Source: Diphasiastrum complanatum (Eukaryota; Streptophyta; Lycopodiopsida; Lycopodiales; Lycopodiaceae). Taken from it: a DNA stretch of 64,000 nt. Below, in pieces: positions 32,366 to 42,982 of the stretch. The notes beneath the pieces were generated by a model, which made no database searches, had not been told where the DNA came from, and saw only the letters and a program-made list of their open reading frames with translations. Made by a program: the position numbers and the translations under genes. Within the stretch, counting starts at the first letter, position 1. Every line of letters starts with the position of its first letter. The DNA is taken from NCBI GenBank assembly GCA_029204225.1, contig CM055103.1, positions 2,061,720 through 2,125,719 on the forward strand, written 5' to 3'.

Positions 32366-33141
32366 GATCCGTGTTGCACAAATTTTGGGATCCATATGGG
32401 GAGTATTCTTATGTATCAGCTGCAGTCGCTGCATCAGGCAGCCAGAACAAATTCTTTTGGTAGTTAATACCTCCCCCGAAGTTTTGTTGTGATGTGACAT
32501 GACAGGGTGGGGAGAAGCGCGCCTCCCCACGGCCCTGTCCATCCCTCTTTCCTTTGTACCTGAGAAACTTCAATCCAAGGCTATAAAAAAAACTTTTTGC
32601 TAAGTTATAAAGCTTAGAGGTTTATTAATTTAAACTTGCAACTCTAAGATTGCTAAATCTTGGTAGAGTGTATTCTAAAGTAAATCTTGGAGTCATGTCC
32701 TTGATATACTTTCCTCTTCCTCCTCATCTATATCTGCAGATCTCCAAAGGAGTGGAGAGAGCTGTGGTACGTAGTTGTTGGAGAGGGGAGAAAGGGCCAC
32801 AATTATATTTCATAATTTTTGGGGTCCATGGACCATCTGGCACCTTTGGGTGGCTCCATATGGTTAGAAAAGCCTAGAAGGGACAAATGGGGCCTTTTTT
32901 TCGGCCCCACTTGTCCTTTTTGCATGAAAGGGGAGAGGAGCTTAGGGGAGGGGGTAAAGAAGGTATGTTCACTTCCTTTCCCTCATTCTCCCAAGTTGTT
33001 GTAGAGTTCTTTTGCTCTCAAGTTGCTAGTCTCAAGTTGGTTACTTTTTGAGGCCCTGTGCTCTAGTTTTTCCCTTTTTGCAGTTTTTGCACCGTAGCTA
33101 GTCATTTTCCCTCTAGTTTTTTGCCAGTTACTCCTTTATCC
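32366..33141. other. Sequence upstream of Gyp-C gag
   Basis: No gene. It contains a GC-rich word repeat around 32880-32910 (GGGGCC and its complement) and probably includes the Gyp-C leader, but neither a primer site nor an LTR edge was recognised. Confidence 0.4.
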
Positions 33142-33674
33142 ATGGACACCCCTATGGATGAGACCAAAGCTCCAAGTCCCGTCGGGACTGATATGAAGAA
33201 CATGACGCATGCCATAAATTTGTTACAGAAACAAATTGTGGACATGTGTTCAAAGCATGAACGGGCGGATGCTGAGATTCGGGCTATGTCCCAATCTTGA
33301 CAAGCTCTCCTAAACCTGATGTTTACTCCAAAAAATTTTACCGGAGAGAAGAAGGACAAACACCAAGATGTGGTGTTAGCCTGGTTAGATCAATGGACGT
33401 CACATTTCTCCATGCACGATCTACCAGATAGCTAGCGTATTTCAACGACCATCATGTTTTAATTACGCGGTAAGGCGTATTCTTGGTGGCAGGACCTTAA
33501 AGACCGAGCTACAGTCCCAATTACTTGGGATGACTTCCAGGTAGCCTTTAAGGCTGCCTTTATGCCTGTCCTAGAGGATTTTGAATATTATCGTCGATTT
33601 GCTACATTGCAAATGGGGACGAAGCCCTTCTTACAAGACTTCCAAGAGGCTGTTTCACGGTTTTTTAACCGCAA
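33142..33674 (+). pseudogene. Gyp-C: Ty3/Gypsy gag relic
   Basis: From the ATG at 33142 the frame reads MDTPMDETKAPSP and a coiled-coil-like stretch (INLLQKQIVDM). The gag capsid core follows with LRGKAYSWWQDLKDRA and DDFQVAFKAAFMPV, then ATLQMGTKPFLQDFQEAV. Stops occur near 33298, 33433 and 33460. The gag ends at FFNRK and is fused at 33674 directly to integrase, so zinc knuckle, protease, RT and RNase H are all missing. Gag would form the capsid of a chromovirus. Confidence 0.82.
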
Positions 33675-34450
33675 ATGAAAGGTCACGTCGAGGCATACGT
33701 TCAAAAGTGTGAACAATGCCAAGTAAATAAAGCGGAAAGACTCAAAGCAGGTGGTCTATTGCATCTCTTGGAAATTCCCAACAAGAAATGGGAAAGTATT
33801 TCCGTGGATTTTGTGGTCGGACTTTATAAGTCAGGGCAGGGTCACGATGCTATTTGGGTAGTAGTTGACAGGTTTACCAAAATGGCACAGTTTATTCCAA
33901 CAAAAACTATTGTCAAAGCTATTGAACTTGCTCAACTTTTCGTTGAAAAGTCGTTCAGGTTGTATGGATTGCCGAACGATATTGTTAGTGATCGTGATTC
34001 CAAGTTCTCGCGCTCCTCGAGAGTTTGAGATCGGTGATTGGGTGTTATCTTAGAATCCCTAAGGACTCTAAGGCACTTCGAACGGGAAAATGTCTGAAGT
34101 TATCTCCACGTTTTATCGGTCCTTTCAAAGTTCTTAACATTGGTAGGGCTGCTTATAGACTAGAATTCCATGTTGGACCTAAGGTTCATCATGTATTCCA
34201 TGTTAGTCGTTTAGAGGAACGACTTGGTGGGAAAGATGACCTGATTCCCACAGATGATCTAGTTCTATTGGAGGATTTGACTGTTTTTGTACCCCATGAA
34301 CCGGAAAGGATCATGGATACTAGACGACATCAGCTGAGAAATCATTTGATTTCTGAACATCTGATTCGTTGGAAAGGCATGTCAGATGATGAGGAAACTT
34401 GGGAAAAGGAGGATGATTTAAAACTTAGATTCTTTGGTTTCTTCCCATAG
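33675..34450 (+). pseudogene. Gyp-C: integrase with core deletion, and chromodomain
   Basis: Integrase coding starts inside the zinc domain ([19 protein letters not shown]) and passes the first catalytic Asp in WESISVDFVVGL. It reaches [10 protein letters not shown], with the second Asp, near 34005. Then it jumps to REFEIGDWV, which skips the catalytic Glu and about 100 residues. In the next frame it continues with KLSPRFIGPFKVLN (GPF module) and VHHVFHVSRL. It ends with a chromodomain, EHLIRWKGMSDDEETWE, before the stop at 34450. Two separate internal deletions therefore mark this element. Confidence 0.88.
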
Positions 34451-34464
34451 AAGGAAGTTTTTAT

Positions 34465-34477
34465 GGGGGGGGGAGGA
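34465..34477 (+). other. Gyp-C polypurine tract
   Basis: Nine G residues followed by AGGA, one base before the TG of the next LTR. Confidence 0.88.
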
Positions 34478-34478
34478 A

Positions 34479-35459
34479 TGTTATGTACCATAACGTTACG
34501 CCCTTCAGTGACGGCCTCTCAAGGGGCATGACGCAGAACTGGAGTTATCGACATGTCTAGGTGCCACGCGTCACCATCCTAGGTGGTCACGTGTCGCCGA
34601 CATGACCGTGCTTGATGGGACCCATTGTGCTATGCCTATATAGTGGTGGGGTTTCCCTCTTTCCATTGACTCAGTCTATTCGGGAGTTACTGGATGGAGA
34701 GCACGTGCATTAGCCAAGATGTATCTCCAGGCCAGGAGATGTGTGCTAGGGAGAGCCGAGTGCGATGGCTGGTGGTATGGGACGTCAGTTATCATAGGAG
34801 GCTTGATCGAGCATGATTGTTTCGATTGCTCCAGGGCATGGGGGTGGGTCGGTTGTGGCCCTATGGTTGGGCGGTTACGATGCGTTGTCATTGGTATTGG
34901 GGTGTGCGGAACCTTCAAGGCAGTCGATGATCCTAGGGAGTTGAAACATTGGGTGTAGTATCAGGTAGATGTCCAGGGCTTGGAGGCTGATGCCATTTTC
35001 CACTCAGTTCAGATGCTTCTTAGTTATCAGCTCCCTGAGGAGTTCTTCTTACAACTATTGAGTGACAGTTGTAACAAACACTTTGTAGGATTCTCGTTGC
35101 TTTAATTTAGAGATTGTTGTGTTGATTCTGTGATTTCAGTAGGAGTAGAATTAGTTTAGTTCCCTAATTTCTATGTAGAATAGATTAATAATAATCTGCA
35201 GTCTCTGTAAGAACAAAGAAAGAATTGAAACAGTCTGTAGAACGTAGGATTCGAGTTCCTGACAAATCCTATATCCAAGATGAGCTACCATTGCCAGTCA
35301 AGGATCGAGCCAAGTCGTAGGTGTGCCAATTGACAAGTAGGACACACCACCACTATACTGCAAAACCAAATCTGTGACTCAACCCATTGCGTAATAGATT
35401 TGTAGTCACGTTGAACAATGAAGAGGCGTTAATAGTGAAGGAAAGAATCTGCGCTAACA
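34479..35459 (+). repeat. Putative LTR between a polypurine tract and a primer site
   Basis: It starts TGTTATGTACC directly after the Gyp-C polypurine tract and has a TATA-like word CCTATATAG at about 34636. A 3' boundary is suggested at 35459 (GCTAACA), because a tRNA-Asp-like primer site follows. That would give 981 bp. If correct, the same LTR serves as 3' LTR of Gyp-C and 5' LTR of another element; two different LTRs joined somewhere in between is equally possible. No second copy exists in the window to fix the ends. Confidence 0.5.
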
Positions 35460-35460
35460 T

Positions 35461-35478
35461 TGGCGCCAGTTGCTGTTG
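35461..35478 (+). other. Primer binding site, tRNA-Asp-like
   Basis: TGGCGCCAGTTGCTG resembles the TGGCGCCGTTGCCGG primer site of plant Athila/Tat Gypsy elements, with one extra A. It is preceded by AACA as expected for an LTR end. Confidence 0.6.
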
Positions 35479-35949
35479 GCAATCTTCTTGCATTTTGATC
35501 CATAGAACTCGTTCTACCAGTCGATCATCCAGTTCTTTTTATTCCGATTATCCTTGATTGCTTTCTTGCATTCATTTTTTTTCAAGCATGCAGTCAATCT
35601 GTTCTCTAAGCTCAGAGTTCCATCACCACATTTCACCAAAAAAAACGTTCAAGGAAATCATCGCCACACTGTTATCCCACGTTTCTTGAGACTAATCTGT
35701 TTGCGTTGCTTGTTGTCTTACATTCATATTCCCCACAAGAACGCATTCTACATTGTCTGTTAGATTGAAATCGTTTCAGAACGCCTCTAACGATCATTCA
35801 TATCTCACACCAACCTTTCTGGAACCCACCGTCGCACCGTTGTTTCACGTTTCCTAAAATTGACAATAAAAATCGAACTTCTCGAATTTCTAGATTTTTT
35901 GAGCTCTTAAAAAATTTCATCCGACGAGCTATTGTCTCTAGAGCCGACG

Positions 35950-36310
35950 AATGCATCCGCTAGTGTCTTCCAAATTCCATCTGCCAACGAATTCCCAAAT
36001 TCCATCCAACAGAGCATTCCCATATCAATTTGCATCTAACGCCCATTTGCATCCGCTGCAATTTTTCGAGTTCCTCGAATTTGCATCGGACGAAGTCTTA
36101 GGTCTGAAGCCCACGAGTTTTCATCTTGTTTGCATCCACCACTCCATTTGTTACTGCATTCCACGCATAACATCTAACAAATCTTAGCATTTCACTCTGC
36201 ATTATTGGTGCATCCGACAAACCACTTCTACTTTGCATCCTACACCCATCTCACTTTGCATCCGACGCCCATCTAAATTCCATCCGATGACCTTCAGATT
36301 GCATCCGACA
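35950..36310 (+). repeat. Array of TTGCATCCGAC-like words in a retroelement leader
   Basis: At least twelve copies of TGCATCCGAC, TGCATCCAAC, TCCATCCGAC and similar words occur in 360 bp at irregular 15-45-bp spacing. They lie 490 bp after the tRNA-Asp-like primer site, where leader or early gag would be. No coding domain was recognised. Confidence 0.7.
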
Positions 36311-36602
36311 TTTTTTTTAGTTTTTCAAAATTTTGAAATTTTCGATTTTTCCGAGTTTTTTCCAAGTTTTTCAAAGTTTCGAACTTTCTGAGTTTTTTTT
36401 TGAGTTTTCCAAGTTTTTGAATTTTCTGAGGATTTTTTTTTGTCGACTTTTTCAAAGTTTCGAATTTTCCAAGTTTTTTCATTTTTTCGAATTTTCCAAG
36501 TTTTTTTTTTTAGTTTTTCAAATTTTCGAATTTTTCAAGGATTTTTTTTCGAGTTTTTCAATTTTTCGAGTTTTTTGAGTTTTCAATTTTTTCGATTTTT
36601 TG
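36311..36602 (+). repeat. T-rich array built from TTTTTCGAATTTTCCAAG-like units
   Basis: About 290 bp consist of runs of T broken by short CGAA, CAAG and GAG words at about 15-25-bp intervals. It produces artificial Phe-rich and Lys-rich frames on the two strands. It directly follows the GCATCC array and ends where minus-strand gag coding begins. Confidence 0.85.
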
Positions 36603-36867
36603 TCGTCATTGCCGTCATTGCGCTTGATAAGTATTGCCGCATCTTCACTTCAAAGAGGTCTTGTTGCGCCTCTGGCAAGGGTTCGTCTCTTGGTGTAGGT
36701 TCAGAAGGGCCACCCATCTCTTCTTGGAGAGGCGCCACTGTGGAGTGCATACGCTCTTTTTTTCTTGACTTGGACCTGGTGCCATCTCGGTGCATGCGGG
36801 AGCCGTATTCTCGAACCTGCTCCTCTCCGTCCGTCAATGCTCGTAACTCATCAAGGTGGTCCTCCAT
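36583..36867 (-). pseudogene. N-terminal gag fragment of the 37-kb element
   Basis: The frame starts at an ATG at 36867 (MEDHLDELRALTDGEEQVRE). It is charged and helical, rich in Glu, Arg and Met, and resembles the coiled-coil N-terminus of Gypsy gag proteins, although no defining motif is present. It lies downstream of the leader, primer site and LTR at 36900-38581 on the same strand, which is the main reason for the call. After about 85 codons it runs into the T-rich array and is lost, so the rest of the element is missing. Confidence 0.45.
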
Positions 36868-37224
36868 TATAGTAAGAGGTGTACTTCCAACAGATTATCG
36901 CCTCAATCCTTTTTATTTTTGAAAACTCTCCCTTCTGTCGGTCGGGCCCCCACAGCTCTCTTTTCTTCTTTATTAAATCAGCTTCAATGAAAATATCCCC
37001 TCCTCAAACTTAGCACGCTCACATCACTTGAGAGCCAAGTAGGAACCAGATCATTTGTGTCCAAGCAAGCACACAACAAACGGAACATACCAACCAAAGC
37101 AAACACAAAGGATCCCTCTCAAGCCACAATCCCCCCCTGAGACCGGACGTAGGACCTTTGCCTAGCCGTGCCCACACAAATCTATCACAGAATTAGCCCA
37201 CGGGAAATATTCATCCAACCATCC

Positions 37225-37610
37225 GTGCTTTCACCATTAAAAAGCACATTGCCTCAGTCACGCCCCACCACTTTTTGGTCGATAGCCCTTATAGCTAAAC
37301 GATCGGCAGCTATCCCGCACCGGCAGCTAACCACCCGTGCTTTACACCCGAATTCGAATAGCATCTCTGTATCAATGGTTAACCCGTACAGTTCGAATAT
37401 GTCACCCCGCACCCCACAAGTCACAGACCGTGCTTTCACCTACCTAGGCAGCACTTTGCCTCATCTGTCCTACGTGCAGACGACACCAGGCCCGAACCGC
37501 GAGAACTGACCGTGCTTACACCTCAAGGGCAGCACATTGACTCATCAAGTCTCCCGTTCTGCCGACCACCCCGACCGTGGACGCACCCGTGCTTACACTG
37601 TGGGCAGCAC
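37225..37610 (-). repeat. Array of five short hairpins (GTGCT/AGCAC) in a retroelement leader
   Basis: Five units carry GTGCT followed 12-18 bases later by AGCAC: 37225-37247, 37337-37364 (AGCAT), 37430-37454, 37512-37535 and 37589-37610. Each is usually preceded by CC and followed by TTGCCTCA-like sequence. Intervals shrink from 112 to 93, 82 and 77 bp. The array lies between the primer site at 37690 and the gag start at 36867, so it is transcribed leader on the minus strand. Confidence 0.8.
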
Positions 37611-37689
37611 CTTGCACAACGGCTGTCCTGACAAATCCCAAAAAAAAGTGGTCCTCCTTGTGAGACTTGCGTAGCTGACCGACTAGTCG

Positions 37690-37701
37690 GCTCTGATACC
37701 A
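37690..37701 (-). other. Primer binding site of the 37-kb element
   Basis: GCTCTGATACCA, the complement of TGGTATCAGAGC. It is separated by two bases from the LTR start TGTTGCGCC at 37704. Confidence 0.9.
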
Positions 37702-37703
37702 CA

Positions 37704-38581
37704 TGTTGCGCCGGCACCTCAAAGGGGCGCTGGGACTTGTGCGGTTTCCCCAACTCGCGCTTAAGTCTAACATTCATCCATCATGCACTTACGTAAAAGC
37801 CAACTCAGAAACGTATCATCTCAACCAACCCGAAAGCCAACTCAAAATCCGTCCCCAAAAGGTAACCAAAGGCAAAGACAAGCCACACATGAAACCCAAG
37901 GCATAGTGGTCGCCAAACTGACCAATTGGCATAGCGGCAAGCCACACGTCGATGACGAGGACTCTTAGGCGCCGGCGACGCAAAAAGGTTGTAGTAAGGG
38001 TCCTTCCACTTGGACCAGTCCCGGAGGCGAAACCGAAATGGTAATCATCCCCAAGGATCAACTTTATTAGATTTGGAGGAGGTTACATTCATACATAGAC
38101 TGACCAGTCTCGGGGCCACCAACACGTGCTGGGCATTGTGCCTGGCTCGTGCTGGTAGAGGGAGCCAAGACCTGGCGACTGGATTCCTGGCGCTGGTTGA
38201 GCTGCCCAAGTTTCTGTCTGCCGGACTCCCCCTATAGTTCTGCTGTGATTCGGCGCACCCCCTCTGGTTTGGAACATAGTGCTTTCTGGTAAAGCACGCT
38301 TTTTAGGACTTAGTTTTTATTTTGCTGATTAAGCCTGGCAGAATCAGTCTGACTCCCAGACATGGGTCCCAGGAGCCGTCCCGGCGGCAAAATCAACTTG
38401 CTTCATGACTAGGCCATGACTCGAGCTCCAGAGCCAGCTCATGACTTGTGACTACTTGACTGGCTCACCACAGGTCGGAGGCTCAGTCCTTGACGTTCTA
38501 ACTTGCTCTGGGACCTTAGAGAGTGTCACCCCTTAGAGTCTTACAGGGCACGCTGGGTGCACCCGAGTCAGCTTTACAACA
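37704..38581 (-). repeat. Putative 5' LTR of the 37-kb element
   Basis: It begins TGTTGCGCCGGC next to the primer site; the start is firm. The far end is a guess at TTACAACA (38581), because no second copy exists for comparison. It is distinctly GC-richer than the flanking DNA. Confidence 0.45.
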
Positions 38582-39512
38582 GATTCGCAAGGCCATGTGA
38601 ATGTAATGCCATGCTCCTCCACTCTAGGACACATCACTAGCGGATGCCCATCCAAGATGTGGTTTCATTGTGCATGTGACGTATCTATATTCTATAAATT
38701 TCTCAAAATTTCACTTCATTACTTATAATGCATGCATGAATGTTGCAATGACAAAAACAAGGATCAAAATTGAGGTGATAAAAAAAAGGATGTACAAGTC
38801 TTTCATAGTAGTTGTCCGGATAACAATTAGAATTATGTCCATGTGGGTGTAGGCTCAAATCCTCGCTAGTGCAAGAGTGGTTTTTTGAAGCCTTGTGATG
38901 TCTGGTATTAATTGAGCTACTTAACATCCTTAAAAAGAAAAAGCACAGATCTACTAATTTAAAGCAATGATTATTGACAGGGGCAAACCCTGAGCTTGCT
39001 CTAATGTGAAGTGAGAATGTATTACATGAAAATGATAAGTGGTATTGGGTGTGCTTGCACCCGGAACTACTTTCTTAATCTGCTGCACTTGTGTGTGACC
39101 TGCTATGGAGTTATAAATCAACAGCTAAATCATGTAGTACTTCAGAAACATGTAGCATCCACAAGGCAATACCAACCTGCATAGCTAAATTATAGTTTGG
39201 GCATCATCCAGAACCGCCAAATCATCTCACTGGCTTTTTCACTTTCTCAGAGATGCCTGCAATTAGGCGATTTCCACCGGATCAACCTTACCTACATATT
39301 CTGTACCAAACCTAGGTGTTTTAGTAAAGTCAGAAGAAACCTTTCATGATGCCACTGGTGTGAAGATCTGGTAGTTATGCCTCTTCTGGCTGAAAAAAGA
39401 CAAAGTATTTTCTCCAAACCAAATCTTACAGAAAACCCACAAATTTTTAAATCAGAACCCACAAATCTCACAAAAAGGTCAGATCTTTGATTTAAAAAGA
39501 ATGGTTTTTCAT
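38582..39512. other. Unassigned sequence
   Basis: No gene or element recognised. Frames at 38703-38927 and 39292-39516 have no recognisable domain. Confidence 0.4.
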
Positions 39513-39707
39513 TCACCGACCGGTCCTGGGTGCTTCTTTATGACCTTTTTCTTGACAAAGGGTCGTTAAGAAATACAGCCAAGACTCCAAAATGGCAGCT
39601 TTAACGTATCCTCCTCTCTTGGCAGGAAGCCTGTGCCAGCTTTCCACCTCCTTCGTAGCCTTGTTGTATGAAACAAAACTTTGCGTGGATCTAAGGTAGC
39701 CTCCCAT
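39513..39707 (-). CDS. Small hypothetical frame (64 aa)
   Basis: I do not recognise it. The frame reads MGGYLRSTQSFVSYNKAT at its start and is basic, with a short hydrophobic patch (ESWLYFLTTL). The ATG sits in a fair plant context (GCCATGGG). Upstream on the same strand lie acceptor-like TTTTTTGCAG at about 39808 and a CT-rich microsatellite, features often seen in plant 5' untranslated regions. A longer overlapping frame (39566-39799) competes with it. Chance is the alternative explanation. Confidence 0.2.
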   Translation of the reverse strand: MGGYLRSTQSFVSYNKATKEVESWHRLPAKRGGYVKAAILESWLYFLTTLCQEKGHKEAPRTGR

Positions 39708-39917
39708 GGCTGCTTTACTGCTTGGATAAGCGCAGAAGATAGCAGATAGATTACAGAGCCTTGAGTACTGAAAGGAATCTTTGGGCTTACAAAGATCAAT
39801 TCAGATCTGCAAAAAACACCAGAGAGTAAGCATCAACAGATGAAAGATCAGTCTATGCTGCCTGCAATAATGGAGATGAAGATGAGAAGCAATTCTCGGT
39901 CGGTTGCTGTGTGTGTG

Positions 39918-39920
<3 letters not shown>

Positions 39921-39960
<40 letters not shown>
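39921..39960. repeat. (GA)n microsatellite
   Basis: About 40 bp of GA repeats preceded by a short (GT)n. Confidence 0.97.
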
Positions 39961-39962
<2 letters not shown>

Positions 39963-40634
39963 GAGATTGAAAAAAGGATCATTTATCTGCTAGACATAAA
40001 ACAAAAGCTAAGGAGACACTGAACTTCTCCTGCGAGAGCTCTTGAATGCATGATCTAGATCTGCTATCTTCACAGACTTTATACTTGGCTCCTTGGGTCA
40101 TGTGGCCCAACACCTAGTGGCTGGAATTCCACCCCAGCCTCATAGCCACCCCCACAAAAGTGTGAGTACCTCTCAAAGCAATGGTATCATGGAAGAAACA
40201 CTAAAATTCAACATCTAGCTTTATGTGCTTGCAAGTCATTAGTCAACAATCTATCACATCCCAAATGAGTGATGTACAAGTAGCTCTTATACTTGCAAGC
40301 TCTCTTGTTATCCATGACCATGACCATGATGCTTTACCCGCCACCAACTAGCATTTGTATATATCAAGTGGGCTTTTGCCTAGCTTGCTTTGAATTCAAG
40401 TTTAGCTCTTGCACAAATCACGAGATTCATGCTCCATCACCATACACACAGTGCAACCATACACACAGTGCAACTTGGTACATAAAACTATACACAAAGA
40501 CATAAAACTAATAGTATGTAACTCCTATGGTTAGTGAACAATGCAATGATAAATATCACTCATGGTTACAAACTTCATGGACTTTTGCACTTGTTCTTGT
40601 TTATAAATTGCTTGAGTTTTTTTTTCTGTACATA
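39961..40634. other. Unassigned sequence
   Basis: No gene recognised. CATACACACAGTGCAAC occurs twice in tandem near 40440-40473. Confidence 0.4.
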
Positions 40635-41024
40635 ATTGAAGTATTCTATCTCATTCAAGTATAGGTGGATGTAGGGCTCACAAAAGTTAGGGGCATCAAG
40701 TTCATTATAAAAACCAATCCCTAGGATGGACCACATCAAGCCTTTCACCCCATGGTAAGACCTCGTGATGGCCCACTTGCCATGCTTGAAGGCACGCCAA
40801 CTTTATCAAACATAATATGTTAAGGCAACTAAATATATATTGTTTGAAGTATGCTATCAATCTCATTCAAGTATAGGTAGATATATGACTCACAAAAGTT
40901 AGGCATTGAGCCTACCATAAAAAACAATTCGTAGGATCGGACCACATTAAGCCTTTCATCCCATGGTAAGACCTCATGATGGCCCACTTGCCATGCTTGA
41001 AGACATGTCAACTTTATCGAACAT
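40635..41024. repeat. Tandem duplication of about 180 bp
   Basis: Copies 40635-40813 and 40842-41024 share ATCTCATTCAAGTATAGGT, TCACAAAAGTTAGG and GATGGCCCACTTGCCATGC, with many scattered differences. They are separated by about 28 bp. It is an old duplication; nothing coding was recognised. Confidence 0.85.
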
Positions 41025-42595
41025 CATCTCCAATGCCAACTAGTCAAGATCACTAACATAAAGTGAGAAAACTTCTTCTAATCTAAACATAAATAAAGAC
41101 TATACATTGATTCCATTGCACAAAATAGCATACCATAATATTCCTTTAAGTTTTGGACCTTCAAGATTGGACATGACCTTAAATAGAATTGTATTCAAAT
41201 TGAAAATAATTTAATACGATGATTTCTATTTAACATCACATGACTATTGTGCTTACTCACATGGCACAATACTTAAATGATAATGTCCAACTCTTTTTTA
41301 TTTGGAATGTCTAAAGTTTAGGCTACCCTTGGGCAAACTGATGGGACATCAAGATGAACTTTAGCCATCAATGGCTTTGCCCCTTTGTAATCACATAATA
41401 AGTTTCTTAGGTATTATGAAAGTTTTAATGCTCGATAATTAAAAAGTGACTTTTAACGGGAAACAAACTTTTTTGATCTCGCATATAAAAAAACGTCACA
41501 TATAGTATAAAAAAACGATGAAATCAAATTGGCACGTTTTGTGACAGTTTTAGTGCTTGATAGTTAAGAAGTGACTTTAACAATATACAAACTTCTTTGA
41601 TCTAGTGCATCAAAACATGTCACATATAGATTAAAAAAAAGATGAAACCATAAAATAATGTAATTTAGTTTTCAAGACTTGAAAACACTTTTTAACTTGT
41701 TACAATAGGTGTATTGTGCTCATGAATATTTTGAGCTTAGTCATCGTTGATATATATATATATGATGACAAGAGGCCACTACATTGAAAATATTGAGATG
41801 AAGCTAGGAATCATACACCATGGGAATGGACTTAAAATATCAATACACAAGCACTCATAGAAACTGATGCTAGTAAGTCTCAAGTGACAATGTTTTTGGA
41901 TGCCAATGTCCACTCATCTCATATTGGAACATCAAGTAATACATGAAATCCTTTTTTAATGTGTGTGTGTTAAGGAAGCAGGTGAGAGGCACAATATGAA
42001 AAATCATAATTGGAAAGAGAAATCTAATGTTTACTACATGTGTTTTTTAATGCCAACTCTCTTGGCATAGACGTGAAGTGTACTGTAGACCAGTTAAATG
42101 CTCAAACAATTTTAATATTTATAACACAATACACACTAAATGTTTGAAATTGTAGAATAGTCCACCCAATCAAATAAATGATGTTGTAACGAATACGACA
42201 TTGTGGTGACATGATATAAACAACGAATCAATTAGGCTCTTCCAAATTGTGAGACTAGAACCTACATGCTTGCTCAAAAATGAAGATGTGTGCAAAGCAT
42301 ACTCGTCACCACTGTCAAATTGACTACTACATCAGATTGTTGTATAGTCATATTATTTACAACAACATATCTGTACCTCGCTATGCTTCACCTACAAAAT
42401 GATCCCAATGCAAATTATTGAAAAAAAAAGAAAACATTTTAGGTCTAACTAAGCATACCATACAATGATGCACCTCTCCAAGGATTCACATCATCTTCAA
42501 CTCATTCTTTCGTTATGAACTTATCTTCAATGTAGTCCCTAGATGAAGAGAAGTGGCTTGTATGCTGATTTTGAAAGTCATCTATGTTACTTTTA
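41025..42595. other. Unassigned AT-rich sequence with a second local duplication
   Basis: A unit of about 118 bp is duplicated at 41410-41527 and 41535-41648; both copies contain GTGACTTT, TTTGATCT and GTCACATATAG. A short (TA)n lies at 41750-41762. No gene was found. Confidence 0.6.
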
Positions 42596-42982
42596 CTACC
42601 TTACATCCCACCCTTGCAATAAGCATCCATGACTAAGATTTGGAACTGCATGAGAAAGAGTACCATCAATCATAGAAGGTGTAGATAATGGCCAAGACAA
42701 ACCAATGAGTAAGGCACTTACTGTGATAAAATAAATATTTCTACTTACCTTGAAACCAATTAAATAGTAAGGGGCATTCGCACATTGTAAAATTAACATT
42801 AGGATTGGATGAACCAATGGGCTCAATGATAAATCCTTAAGGACATTATTCTCCATGTAGCCATGTAAGACAATAATATATCCTTCATCAACAAGCACCT
42901 TGTTTAGTAGAAAGAATACTCCTTCGATGCCCTCTATGTCGAACTCATTCCACATGGGAGTGTCTTGTTGAGGCCACAACAA
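42596..42982 (-). CDS. Unrecognised frame (128 aa)
   Basis: The minus-strand frame reads DTPMWNEFDIEGIEGVFFLL, then VDEGYIIVLHGYMENN. The second stretch has the shape of a beta strand plus helix from a class I methyltransferase fold, but no SAM-binding Gly-rich loop or catalytic NPPY/DPPW is visible, so I name no function. The frame is open on both sides without clear exon signals and lies in AT-rich DNA lacking other genes. It may be a fragment of a captured or decayed gene. Confidence 0.3.
   Translation of the reverse strand: MLWPQQDTPMWNEFDIEGIEGVFFLLNKVLVDEGYIIVLHGYMENNVLKDLSLSPLVHPILMLILQCANAPYYLIGFKVSRNIYFITVSALLIGLSWPLSTPSMIDGTLSHAVPNLSHGCLLQGWDVR

Noticed and set aside
32201-32542. 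113-codon minus-strand frame with repeated NASAWKC/NASAWEC words
   Set aside because: The peptide repeats come from the TGCATTCCCAA array; no domain and no gene context.
36294-36578. Phe-rich plus-strand and Lys-rich minus-strand frames
   Set aside because: Direct translation of the T-rich array; no gene.
38845-38866. Sequence like the T-arm of a tRNA (GGCTCAAATCC)
   Set aside because: No acceptor stem, anticodon arm or matching D-arm could be laid out around it.
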